Shown piece after piece: positions 1 through 7,237 of a stretch of 14,448 nucleotides of DNA (within the stretch, counting starts at the first letter, position 1; each line of letters opens with the position of its first letter). Position numbers and translations under genes: made by a program. Source of the stretch: GCA-2693325 sp964011675 (GTDB lineage Bacteria > Latescibacterota > UBA2968 > UBA8231); assembly GCA_964011675.1 (NCBI GenBank), contig CAXGPR010000085.1, positions 1 to 14,448 of the forward strand, read 5' to 3'. A model generated the notes under the pieces. That model did not search any database. It saw nothing but the letters and a program-made list of their open reading frames with translations, and was not told the DNA's origin.

Positions 1-905
1 TTATAGCGATCTTCGACCTTCGCATAGAGAATATCGAAAAACAGCTGCTGTAATTTCTCTGTGACGGGACCGCGCTCACCTAAACCAATCTGAATTTTGT
101 CAATCTGACATATCGGCGTTATCTCAGCGGCAGTGCCAGTAAAAAACACTTCATCTGCAATGTAGAGAAACTCGCGCGGAATACCCCGCTCTTCGACGAT
201 TATACCCGCATCGCGAGCTAGCGTAATAGCCGTATCACGCGTAATACCTGATAAGATGGCGTGATGGGATGCGGGCGTGTACACTGTACCGCCGCGTATG
301 ACGAATATATTCTCACCACTTCCTTCACTGACCAGACCGTCTGTGCCTAAGACGATGCCTTCATCATAGCCGTTCGCATTGGCTTCCATTCGCACCAGCT
401 GCGAATTGAGATAATTACCCCCAGCCTTGGCCAAAAAGGGGAGCGTATTTGGTGCCACGCGATTCCAAGAAGACGTGCATACCGAAACGCCTTTTTTCAA
501 CGCTTCATCGCCCAAATACTGACCCCATTCCCAAACAGCGATCACCGTTTCGACTGGACACGTCATGGGATCAACCCCGAGCGAACCATAACCGCGAAAT
601 ACAACGGGGCGAATATAGCAGGCCTCAAGACCGTTTACTCGAATGGTCTCGAGAATCGCTTCACAAACCTCTTCACGAGTGTAGGGTATCTCCATCCGGT
701 AAATCTTCGCCGAATCAAAAAGCCGATCTACGTGCTCTTCTAGACGAAAAACAGCAGGACCCTTTTCTGTATTATAGCAGCGAATACCCTCGAAAACACT
801 CGAACCATAGTGGACGACATGAGAGAGTACGTGGATGTTTGCAGCATCCCAATCAACTAATTCGCCGTTATACCATATTTTGTCAGATTTTGGCATGGGG
901 GGCAT
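1..905 (-). CDS. ilvE: Branched-chain amino acid aminotransferase, C-terminus cut by window edge
   Basis: This is a fold-type IV PLP enzyme that moves amino groups between Leu/Ile/Val and 2-oxoglutarate, the last step of branched-chain synthesis, in the cytoplasm. Translating the minus strand from the ATG at 905 gives 301 open codons and no stop before the window edge. Visible family motifs are YGSSVFEGIR near residues 33-42, an Arg in the HVDRLFDSAKIYR segment near residue 61, the PLP lysine K160 in AKAGGNYLNS, the SEGSGENIF stretch near 193-201, and GTAAEITP near 257-264. By comparison with E. coli IlvE only about the last 5-10 residues are missing. The ATG at 905 has an AGGAG about 10 nt upstream, which is better placed than for the second ATG at 896. 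The gene follows the barrel gene by 56 nt and may be the last gene of the holB-rsmA-barrel unit. Family assignment is secure; specificity for branched-chain over other amino acids is inferred. Confidence 0.95.
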   Translation of the reverse strand, partial: MPPMPKSDKIWYNGELVDWDAANIHVLSHVVHYGSSVFEGIRCYNTEKGPAVFRLEEHVDRLFDSAKIYRMEIPYTREEVCEAILETIRVNGLEACYIRPVVFRGYGSLGVDPMTCPVETVIAVWEWGQYLGDEALKKGVSVCTSSWNRVAPNTLPFLAKAGGNYLNSQLVRMEANANGYDEGIVLGTDGLVSEGSGENIFVIRGGTVYTPASHHAILSGITRDTAITLARDAGIIVEERGIPREFLYIADEVFFTGTAAEITPICQIDKIQIGLGERGPVTEKLQQLFFDILYAKVEDRY

Positions 906-961
906 AAATACGTGTCTCCTTTAAAAACGATCTCATCGCGCCATGCAAGGCGCATAATGTA
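906..961 (-). other. Short leader between barrel gene and ilvE with small hairpin
   Basis: This 56-nt gap carries the ilvE ribosome binding site (AGGAG near 917-921). It also has a small inverted repeat, GCGCC/GGCGC, at 938-942 and 949-953 with a 6-nt loop. No U-tract follows directly, so I do not call it an intrinsic terminator. There is no leader peptide rich in branched-chain codons and no obvious T-box, so classical ilv attenuation is not visible here. Confidence 0.4.
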
Positions 962-2935
962 CTATAAAGTCCTTGAATACGTAACGTTAAATGTATCGAA
1001 CGTGCCACTGCGCTGGCGCGACCGACTAGCTCGCAGTGTCAGTTGGTTGGGATTGTCGTTGGGCGTGTAATTCACGCTAAAACTCAGCGAGCGATTACGA
1101 TTCCGTCGCCTCATATCCTGAACGCGAATCTCTCTGTTTTCCACGTACTCGTGATCCCACCTACGGTCAAAAAGAAAGTTGAAATTCGTCGTCATTGAGA
1201 GTGCTCGAATGGGAGAGTAGGAAAGACCAAGTCCCATACTGTGACGATTGTTGTCCTCTTCGACAATCTGTGCGCCATTTTCAACAACTAAAGTTCCAAA
1301 GTCATCTGCCGAGTACGAATAGCGTCCGTTTAGACGCAGGCTTTTTAACAGCTTGCGGTTCGCTGTATGATTCATGCTCCAACCTCGGCGAATGTTGCTC
1401 TTACGCGAAACCGTATTCCTGTTGAGTTGACGGTCAAAATCGAAAATAGTGCGTTTTGCAGAAATGCTAAAGTTATGGGAAATACTAATACCTAAACGCT
1501 GGTAACTACTGCCGACATCTAAAACGATATCGCGGTTTCTCGAATTATCTCCCGAACGCGTCGCAGCCATGTTAATCCGGTGTAAGAAAGAATTACGCAC
1601 TTCCACGTTGACTCGCGCATCATCGGCGAGAGATCCATCGTACCGTATTGTAAAACTGTTGCTATAGGTATCGCGGTTTTGCTCGGGGGCACCTGGGTTT
1701 TCAGCCCGCTTTATATCGGCATAAGTCGATACCCTAAATGAGTGATCTTCTGTTAGAGTCCACGTCAGCGATGTATTGAAAAACAGGCGCCCATTCTGCC
1801 GGTCCGAGCTCGGATCGCGGCACGTACCATCAGACGTAGTAGCAAAATGACTAGCACATTGATTTACGTCGAGCACGCGCACGGCCAAGTTTTGCTGATC
1901 ACTAGACTCAAATCTCACTTTAGAACTGAGCAAAACCGCTTCAACCACTTTACCCGAAACCTCCGACTGCCAGTTCCAGCTCTGACTCTCTCTGTCCGTG
2001 CCAAAATACCGATTGCCTGGATCCTGTTGTGCACTGGCCGTATTCGTGCGACGGTTTTGTCCAAACGAAGCGTTGCTACGCAGCTTAAAACGGCCAATAT
2101 CAAAGTTAATATTAGAGGATAAGCTCGTGTTGCGACTCTGGGAAATCTCCGCAGCAATACTCGTATCCCGCAGGACTACGCCTTCTTCTTCTCGCTCACC
2201 AACGACAGAGCGCGTGATACCCACTTCAGAGCGTGACTCAGAAAAAGAAACGCTCGTACGCACACCACCCGGTAGAGTGTAGCTCATATTACTACTAAAA
2301 CTTTCGCTGCGATCTTTATTATTCTTCAGCGTGTTATCTCGTTTGCTAAAGGACAGCGAGTTACCCAATTTTTTTCCCGCTATTTTTATATCCGGCGACA
2401 CCCGAAGTGAAGCGTTATACTGGACGCCGGTCTCTTCTATCGTGCTATCAAGATTGGCACGGCTATCGCGTGTTTTAGTTATCAATCCCGGCGTGACGTT
2501 GACGGTCAGATCATCGAAACGTCCCTCATCTATCGGCTTGTACTGGAATCGAAAATTAAAAGTCTGATTACGCAGTTTCTGTTTTTGCAGCGTAGAACTG
2601 CGCAGCGACATATTAGCACCAATGCCTATTGTGGCCTTGGGCCCCAAGATTGGGTAGTTGACAGTAGAGCCAAGCGACGCATTATCCTGCCAGGTTTTAA
2701 GATCGTTGCGACTGTCCAGAGTAAAGCGCATGCTTGCCGAAGTGGATATGCTAAGCTGAGATGTGGTATCTCCCGTAGCCGCTAGGCGAACAGGAACTCG
2801 ATATTGCCAGCTAGGTAGGCGGTGACTCCACTGAGTACGGGTGCTAGAGCGACTAAAGTTAAGACTGTATTTTTGCTGTGCCTCGACACCATGTGCCAAG
2901 ACCAGACAAAACAACAGCAACAATACAGATCGCAT
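962..2935 (-). CDS. Predicted outer-membrane beta-barrel protein of unknown function
   Basis: This is a 657-residue protein I cannot assign to a named family. The N-terminus is a signal peptide: MRS, a Leu-rich core at residues 4-14, and a likely signal peptidase I site after VEA at residue 19. There is no lipobox. The rest is almost entirely alternating polar/hydrophobic stretches rich in Ser, Asn, Arg and Thr, for example SLSFSVNYTP and FKLRSNASFG. Charged or polar turns separate them, and I estimate two dozen or more antiparallel strands. The end, FNVTYSRTL, is strand-like, as expected of a barrel beta-signal, although the last residue is Leu rather than Phe. The only mature-region cysteines are C360 and C372, in a polar loop where a disulfide is plausible. 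I see no plug, TonB box, OstA or POTRA domain. The ATG overlaps the rsmA stop by 1 nt (TAATG), which suggests coupled translation. Possible roles are a channel, an adhesin or a SprA-like barrel; none is demonstrated. Confidence 0.8.
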   Translation of the reverse strand: MRSVLLLLFCLVLAHGVEAQQKYSLNFSRSSTRTQWSHRLPSWQYRVPVRLAATGDTTSQLSISTSASMRFTLDSRNDLKTWQDNASLGSTVNYPILGPKATIGIGANMSLRSSTLQKQKLRNQTFNFRFQYKPIDEGRFDDLTVNVTPGLITKTRDSRANLDSTIEETGVQYNASLRVSPDIKIAGKKLGNSLSFSKRDNTLKNNKDRSESFSSNMSYTLPGGVRTSVSFSESRSEVGITRSVVGEREEEGVVLRDTSIAAEISQSRNTSLSSNINFDIGRFKLRSNASFGQNRRTNTASAQQDPGNRYFGTDRESQSWNWQSEVSGKVVEAVLLSSKVRFESSDQQNLAVRVLDVNQCASHFATTSDGTCRDPSSDRQNGRLFFNTSLTWTLTEDHSFRVSTYADIKRAENPGAPEQNRDTYSNSFTIRYDGSLADDARVNVEVRNSFLHRINMAATRSGDNSRNRDIVLDVGSSYQRLGISISHNFSISAKRTIFDFDRQLNRNTVSRKSNIRRGWSMNHTANRKLLKSLRLNGRYSYSADDFGTLVVENGAQIVEEDNNRHSMGLGLSYSPIRALSMTTNFNFLFDRRWDHEYVENREIRVQDMRRRNRNRSLSFSVNYTPNDNPNQLTLRASRSRQRSGTFDTFNVTYSRTL

Positions 2936-3771
2936 TATTGAGACTCACTCTGAACGATGGCAAGTGAATCACTAAGCAATGCAAATTCTTCAACAGCTAG
3001 CTCCTCAGGTCGCCTGGTCAGGTCAATCCCCGAAACATCTTCTAGTGCCGGCAGCAAATCGCGTCCATCCGCAGCAGCTAAACTCCTCAACGAATTCCTC
3101 AGCATCTTACGTCGTTGACCAAAAGCCGTACGGACAAGGGTCGCAAACTGACCTTCATCCTTAACAGTAAAGCACGGCTCTTCGGAAAAATCGACTTGTA
3201 TTACAGAGGAATCAACGCCAGGTATGGGTTGGAAGGACCGACGATCTACGTCTAGCAGTGAAGTTATTTGGGCGCGCATAGCCAAGAGTACGGTTATCTG
3301 GCCGTATGCCTTATTGCCGGGACGAGCAGCTAAACGACGTGCAACCTCGCGCTGCAGCATCAGAACAGCTGTGCGGAGGTGATCAATCTCTTCCAGTGCT
3401 TTAAATAGGAAAGGGGCCGTGATATTATAGGGTAAATTACCCACCATAAAGAGTTTTTGTTGGCCCTCTTTGGGTAGCAAGTCTCCCCAACTGACTCGCA
3501 AAATATCCGCCTCAATCAAGTGTAGCGAATCGGCAGAGAACTCTTCGCGCAGCATCGCAGTGAGATCTCGATCAACTTCTACGGCCGTAAGCTGACCTAA
3601 TCGAGATAGCAGCTTCCGCGTCAGCGCACCGCGCCCAGGACCGACCTCTACAGCAACGTCTCCGGGAAGAGGCTGCACAAATGACACGATCCGCTCGACG
3701 GCTTTCCTATCGACTAAGAAATGCTGACCGAAGCGCTTACGCGCCCGATGTCCATCTCGCTTATCCATCAT
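2935..3771 (-). CDS. rsmA: 16S rRNA (adenine(1518)-N6/adenine(1519)-N6)-dimethyltransferase
   Basis: RsmA (KsgA) uses SAM to dimethylate two adjacent adenines in the 3'-terminal helix 45 of 16S rRNA, a late small-subunit maturation step. The 278-residue product has the family N-terminal RKRFGQHFLVD (11-21) and SAM motif I VEVGPGRGALT (41-51). Acidic ribose-binding positions follow in VEVDRD (64-69), then IEADIL (86-91) and the catalytic NLPYN motif (112-116). The C-terminal domain carries the FGQRRKMLRNSL signature near 217-228. Length is typical. It starts 1 nt after the holB stop, and its stop overlaps the barrel start, so it sits in the middle of a tightly packed unit. No strong Shine-Dalgarno precedes the ATG, consistent with coupling to holB. 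A second in-frame Met directly follows, so the exact start is uncertain by one codon. Confidence 0.97.
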   Translation of the reverse strand: MMDKRDGHRARKRFGQHFLVDRKAVERIVSFVQPLPGDVAVEVGPGRGALTRKLLSRLGQLTAVEVDRDLTAMLREEFSADSLHLIEADILRVSWGDLLPKEGQQKLFMVGNLPYNITAPFLFKALEEIDHLRTAVLMLQREVARRLAARPGNKAYGQITVLLAMRAQITSLLDVDRRSFQPIPGVDSSVIQVDFSEEPCFTVKDEGQFATLVRTAFGQRRKMLRNSLRSLAAADGRDLLPALEDVSGIDLTRRPEELAVEEFALLSDSLAIVQSESQ

Positions 3772-3772
3772 G

Positions 3773-4861
3773 TTAGGCTACATGCCCGGCACGGCGTAAG
3801 CAACGCCAAAGATCACTCACAACAAGCTGAAAGCTGGCGTTTCGACTCAAAGCCTCAGCAGCGCGATCAATTTCTAACATAGCCCGTTCAATATGATCCC
3901 CGTTGAGTATTTCGCTAAGGCGCCCCAAGTAAGCACTCCGGTCCACCATCGTCTCACGCCCTTTTCTCTCATGGTGCAGCAGAAAAAAGTCTCGCAGGTA
4001 AAACGCGCTCAACTGTAGGAACCGATCTTGTATCGCGCGATCACCAGAGAGTTCCTCTACAACTTGCCAAAACACCTCATCCCGGTGCGCTAAACCAGCT
4101 TCGATAAAACTTTCTACCTGCGCTCGCAGATGATCCCATTCGCCTACGGCAATTTGCCTAGCGCGTTCCACGCTGCCTCCCCCCAAACGCACGCCCAGTT
4201 CGAGCGCCTGCCCCTCTATATTCATCGCCTGTAGCTGTTCCCGGACCACATCTGCTTTTAGGGGATTAAGTGTCAGACGCTGACAGCGAGAAAGAATAGT
4301 GGGTAGAATACGTTCGGGAACTGAAGAAACTAAAATGAAAATGGAATCAGGTGAAGGTTCCTCTAGGATCTTCAGTAGCGAATTGGCACCTGCCGGATGC
4401 ATGCGTTCCGCGTCCAACAAGATGGCAATCTTACGTCCCCCCTGGCTTGCGGCATAGCTCATATCGCGCTGCATTTGGCGCAGTTGTTCAATGGAGATAT
4501 TAACTTGACTACCGAGCACATTGCCGTCCATGTATTCTTGAACAGCCGTCCGCAGGATCTCCGGATCAATGCTACGTCGCCCCTTCTTAACTGACATGGG
4601 CAACATAAATTGCAGGTCGGGATGGACGTTGCTACTGACTTTTCGGCAAGACGGACAGGCGTTACACGTCAGCACACTTTCCTGTTGGCATAGCAGTGCT
4701 CGGGCCAATTCCAAGGCGAAACGGCGCTTGCCCGTCCCCGCTGGGCCACACAACAATATCGCATGTGGAATACGGTTAGAACGCAGCCAAGCTTCAGCAA
4801 TGTTCCGGGCACGTTCTTGACCGATAACAGATTCAAAAGTCAGAGGACTTGCCCTCTCCAA
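3773..4861 (-). CDS. holB: DNA polymerase III delta' subunit (clamp loader)
   Basis: Delta' is the rigid stator of the clamp-loader complex that places the sliding clamp on DNA. This 362-residue AAA+ protein opens with TFESVIGQE (8-16). It has a degenerate Walker A, GPAGTGKR (39-46), in which the usual Ser/Thr after Lys is Arg. The zinc cysteines are C58, C66, C69 and C72. A sensor-like LLDAERMHPAGANSLLKILEEP segment spans about 148-169, and the SRC motif is at 191-193. The altered P-loop fits delta' rather than the ATP-hydrolysing DnaX subunit, although DnaX-related proteins remain an alternative. The C-terminal third is the less conserved collar. The start is a TTG at 4861. The region upstream has no good Shine-Dalgarno, and the start lies inside a hairpin, so the start is less certain than the identity. 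rsmA begins 1 nt after its stop. Confidence 0.9.
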   Translation of the reverse strand: MERASPLTFESVIGQERARNIAEAWLRSNRIPHAILLCGPAGTGKRRFALELARALLCQQESVLTCNACPSCRKVSSNVHPDLQFMLPMSVKKGRRSIDPEILRTAVQEYMDGNVLGSQVNISIEQLRQMQRDMSYAASQGGRKIAILLDAERMHPAGANSLLKILEEPSPDSIFILVSSVPERILPTILSRCQRLTLNPLKADVVREQLQAMNIEGQALELGVRLGGGSVERARQIAVGEWDHLRAQVESFIEAGLAHRDEVFWQVVEELSGDRAIQDRFLQLSAFYLRDFFLLHHERKGRETMVDRSAYLGRLSEILNGDHIERAMLEIDRAAEALSRNASFQLVVSDLWRCLRRAGHVA

Positions 4862-4889
4862 CCGCCGTGCTGCCCTTTGGCAGGGTTGG
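4858..4889 (-). promoter_or_regulatory. Nested hairpin enclosing the holB TTG start
   Basis: In the 34-nt gap between the ABC ATPase gene and holB, the minus-strand RNA can form an outer 6-bp stem, CCAACC with GGTTGG (4884-4889 with 4858-4863). Inside it is a 5-bp stem, CTGCC with GGCAG (4879-4883 with 4870-4874), closed by the 4-nt loop AAAG. The arms leave a one-sided bulge of 6 nt. The right outer arm contains the TTG start codon. The pairing is seen in the sequence; a role in limiting holB translation or in coupling it to the upstream gene is inference. No U-tract follows, so it is not an intrinsic terminator. Confidence 0.45.
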
Positions 4890-4895
4890 CGTCGA

Positions 4896-5999
4896 TTAAA
4901 TCAGACTGGTCTCGTTGTTCATGTCAAAGAAGTGCGCCTTCCCTACTTCGACCGCCAGTTTGACCGTCTGTTCGACTTCCGGCATATGGCGTGGATCAAT
5001 ACGAGCAACAAACGCAGACTTGCCAGTTGTAAGGTTGAGAAATACCTCATTCCCCATGGGCTCCACTACCTCGACTTTAGCTTCGATATCGGCGGTCTTA
5101 ACATCGCGTGCCATAGTATCTGGGTCGTGGATATCTTCAGGGCGAATTCCCATTACAACTTCTTGATCTTTGTGATCACCTAGCTGCTCGTTGTAACTGG
5201 CAGGAAGTGAGATTTTAATATTGCCCTCGTCAAATACCAAACCCTCTCCATTTGCAACCAGCTTACCGCTGATAAAGTTCATGGATGGGCTGCCTATGAA
5301 ACCGGCGACAAATTGATTTACTGGTTCGTTATATAGGCTTAACGGCGCATCAATCTGCTGAATTTTACCGTCTTTCATAACGACGATACGGTCCCCCATC
5401 GTCATAGCTTCGGTCTGGTCGTGGGTAACGTAAATCATCGTCGCTTCAAGTCTCGTGTGCAGTTTACTAATTTCAGCACGCATCTGAACGCGCAGCTTTG
5501 CATCAAGGTTAGAAAGCGGTTCGTCAAATAGAAAGACCTTCGGTTTGCGAACGATGGCACGGCCAACGGCAACGCGTTGGCGCTGACCACCAGACAGCGC
5601 CTTGGGCTTGCGCTCCAGCAAATCCTGAATCCCTAGGATATCAGCTGCCTCTTGGACGCGCGCATCAATTTCATCTTTGGGATATTTTCTCAACTTCAGG
5701 CCAAAGGCCATGTTTTGATACACCGTCATATGCGGATAAAGCGCGTAGTTCTGAAAAACCATTGCAATATCGCGGTCTTTGGGAGGTATATCATTAACTA
5801 ACGTTCCGTCGATATAAATCTCTCCACCGCTAATTTCTTCCAGACCAGCGATCATGCGCAGCGTCGTCGACTTACCACACCCCGAAGGTCCGACTAAAAC
5901 GACGAACTCCTTGTCATTAATCTCGATATTTGCACCGTCTACTGCGACGACGTCCTTATCGTATACTTTGCGCACGCTTTTGAGAATAACCTCAGCCAT
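4896..5999 (-). CDS. CUT1-family sugar ABC importer ATPase subunit (MsmK/UgpC/MalK type)
   Basis: This cytoplasmic ATPase would energise uptake of a sugar or sugar-phosphate through a CUT1 importer. The 367-residue product has Walker A GPSGCGKST (37-45), Q-loop Q83 in VFQNYALYPH, signature LSGGQRQRVA (135-144), Walker B VFLFDE (155-160) and the switch His193 in THDQTEAMTMGD. An accessory regulatory domain (TOBE/OB) follows from about residue 235. An in-frame extension upstream to 6122 overlaps rimI and is not family-like. The ATG at 5999 gives the normal MAEVILKSV start and has GGGAGAGG 5 nt upstream (6005-6012). No permease or solute-binding gene is adjacent, so it may serve several importers encoded elsewhere, as MsmK-type ATPases do. 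It has its own promoter candidate in the 91-nt gap after rimI. The substrate cannot be read from the sequence. Confidence 0.95.
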   Translation of the reverse strand: MAEVILKSVRKVYDKDVVAVDGANIEINDKEFVVLVGPSGCGKSTTLRMIAGLEEISGGEIYIDGTLVNDIPPKDRDIAMVFQNYALYPHMTVYQNMAFGLKLRKYPKDEIDARVQEAADILGIQDLLERKPKALSGGQRQRVAVGRAIVRKPKVFLFDEPLSNLDAKLRVQMRAEISKLHTRLEATMIYVTHDQTEAMTMGDRIVVMKDGKIQQIDAPLSLYNEPVNQFVAGFIGSPSMNFISGKLVANGEGLVFDEGNIKISLPASYNEQLGDHKDQEVVMGIRPEDIHDPDTMARDVKTADIEAKVEVVEPMGNEVFLNLTTGKSAFVARIDPRHMPEVEQTVKLAVEVGKAHFFDMNNETSLI

Positions 6000-6056
6000 C
6001 CGCGCCTCTCCCGCTTCCGTTAGTATGAAATAGCGATATGATAAATTGTATAGAAC

Positions 6057-6085
6057 AGCATAACAAATAAAGACATTGTTGACAA
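6057..6085 (-). promoter_or_regulatory. Sigma70-like promoter for the ABC ATPase gene
   Basis: On the minus strand a -35 box TTGTCA (6080-6085) is followed after exactly 17 nt by a -10 box TATGCT (6057-6062). Each is close to the housekeeping consensus, and the spacing is optimal. It lies in the 91-nt AT-rich gap after the rimI stop and would give a 5' leader of roughly 50 nt before the ATG at 5999. It suggests that ABC-holB-rsmA-barrel can be transcribed independently of the ruv cluster. A second -10-like TATACAAT lies about 10 nt further downstream. Confidence 0.55.
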
Positions 6086-6090
6086 TAATT

Positions 6091-6531
6091 CTACCCCAAA
6101 TCAAACACCAACTTAAGACCATCCTCTAGCGGATTGTCATAGTACTTTACTAAACGCTGGCACGAGGTAAATCCCACCTTATGGTACAGAGACAGGGCCG
6201 GACTATTACTCGCTCGCACCTCCAAACGCGCAGAAGAGCAACCGCGCCCCACAGCTTGGGCTAAAGTGTAGCGCAGTAGGGCTTCTCCATGCCCACGGCG
6301 CCACAATCGCGGCGCGACTGCAATACTTGACAGACTGAAACACTGCGCATCGATAAAACCCAACGCATATGCTCCTAATTCGCCCTCTTCAACGGAACCA
6401 ACACACAGCACGTTAGGTGCAGCCAACGCCGCACGAAAATATGACGGAGACCAAACCTGAGAAAATGTGGCACACTCAACCTGACTCACATCTCCTATGT
6501 CTTCGAGCTGAATTTGGATAAAATCACGCAT
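6091..6531 (-). CDS. rimI: GNAT N-acetyltransferase, RimI-like
   Basis: RimI acetylates the N-terminal alanine of ribosomal protein S18 with acetyl-CoA. The 146-residue length is typical of the family. The acetyl-CoA loop is the RRGHGEALL stretch near 78-86, a good match to the GNAT R-x-x-G-x-G/A motif. The catalytic-type segment LEVRASNSPALSLYHKVGF (103-121) contains Glu104 and Tyr116 in the family positions, and a KYYDNPLEDGLKL tail follows. The start ATG has AAGG 7 nt upstream. It begins 13 nt after the tsaB stop, and tsaB-rimI adjacency is a common conserved pair. The S18 substrate is inferred from family and context; other GNAT substrates cannot be excluded. Confidence 0.88.
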   Translation of the reverse strand: MRDFIQIQLEDIGDVSQVECATFSQVWSPSYFRAALAAPNVLCVGSVEEGELGAYALGFIDAQCFSLSSIAVAPRLWRRGHGEALLRYTLAQAVGRGCSSARLEVRASNSPALSLYHKVGFTSCQRLVKYYDNPLEDGLKLVFDLG

Positions 6532-6544
6532 AGGGCAGCCTTAA

Positions 6545-7237
6545 CTACTTCAGAGCTAAAATAGATTTGCTACTAACTTTGGCATCTGGCGCACGCAAGT
6601 AATCCGGCTCCACCGTAGATAGATCTGCAATATTGCCCCTGTCAAAATCGTGCCAAGCGAGTGCACCAACGACTGCAGCATGCGGACTGTTAGCGTGAAA
6701 GGGTGCCCGCTGAGATCCAGGTATTTCGTCGATCAACGTAGCATAGGCATCTGCGCCGTTACCCACGTAAAAGGTACTCTTTTCATAGCGCTCCTCTACC
6801 AGAACTTTAGGCTCGATCGCACGTGCGGGAGTAATTTCAACGGGGCTTCCTCCTGACATATCGTACAGACCAGCATATACTTGATTCTTACGCGCATCAA
6901 GTAATGCGCAGACTGGATGCGCTACGAAGGGAACACCGGCAGCGAGCGCGGCTAATGTCGAAACTGTTATAAGCGGCTTGTCGTCGACCAAACACAGTCC
7001 TTTAGCTGCAGCGAGCCCAATACGGACCCCAGTAAATGAACCTGGGCCAACCGTAACTGCAACCGCCGTAAGATCAGCAACCGTGCAGTTGGCCAGTTTA
7101 CACAGTTGTTCAATTTCGGCAAATAAACGCTTAGAATGCTGCATACCAATGTCAAAGTAACGGCTAGTTACAACGCGCGTTTTCTCTACAATGGCCACAC
7201 TGCCAACGTGCGTCGATGTATCCATTGCCAATATCAT
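6545..7237 (-). CDS. tsaB: tRNA threonylcarbamoyladenosine biosynthesis protein TsaB
   Basis: TsaB is the non-catalytic partner that dimerises with TsaD and, with TsaE, transfers threonylcarbamoyl from TC-AMP to A37 of ANN-decoding tRNAs (t6A). The 230-residue protein begins MILAMDTSTHVGSVAI, the ASKHA-fold first strand and loop. It has the diagnostic GPGSFTGVRIGLAAAKGL motif at 64-81, followed by STLAALA and ALLDARKNQVYAGLY. Length is normal. Its ATG overlaps the ruvB stop in an ATGA, so it is probably translated by coupling; the upstream region has no strong Shine-Dalgarno. TsaD and TsaE are not in this window. Confidence 0.95.
   Translation of the reverse strand: MILAMDTSTHVGSVAIVEKTRVVTSRYFDIGMQHSKRLFAEIEQLCKLANCTVADLTAVAVTVGPGSFTGVRIGLAAAKGLCLVDDKPLITVSTLAALAAGVPFVAHPVCALLDARKNQVYAGLYDMSGGSPVEITPARAIEPKVLVEERYEKSTFYVGNGADAYATLIDEIPGSQRAPFHANSPHAAVVGALAWHDFDRGNIADLSTVEPDYLRAPDAKVSSKSILALK

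Noticed and set aside
449..907. A 152-residue open frame on the plus strand
   Set aside because: It lies opposite ilvE, whose minus-strand translation matches the family throughout; the plus frame is Arg/Pro/Ser-rich with no domain.
938..953. Intrinsic terminator before ilvE
   Set aside because: The stem is only 5 bp, and the T-run comes about 10 nt later, after a mixed sequence.
962..2935. LptD, suggested by the neighbouring rsmA
   Set aside because: There is no OstA-like N-terminal domain and no LptD cysteine pattern; only two loop cysteines are present and strands begin right after the signal peptide.
6000..6122. A 41-residue N-terminal extension of the ABC ATPase
   Set aside because: It overlaps rimI and covers the promoter and ribosome binding site. 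The family start MAEVILKSV at 5999 has a well-spaced GGGAGAGG.
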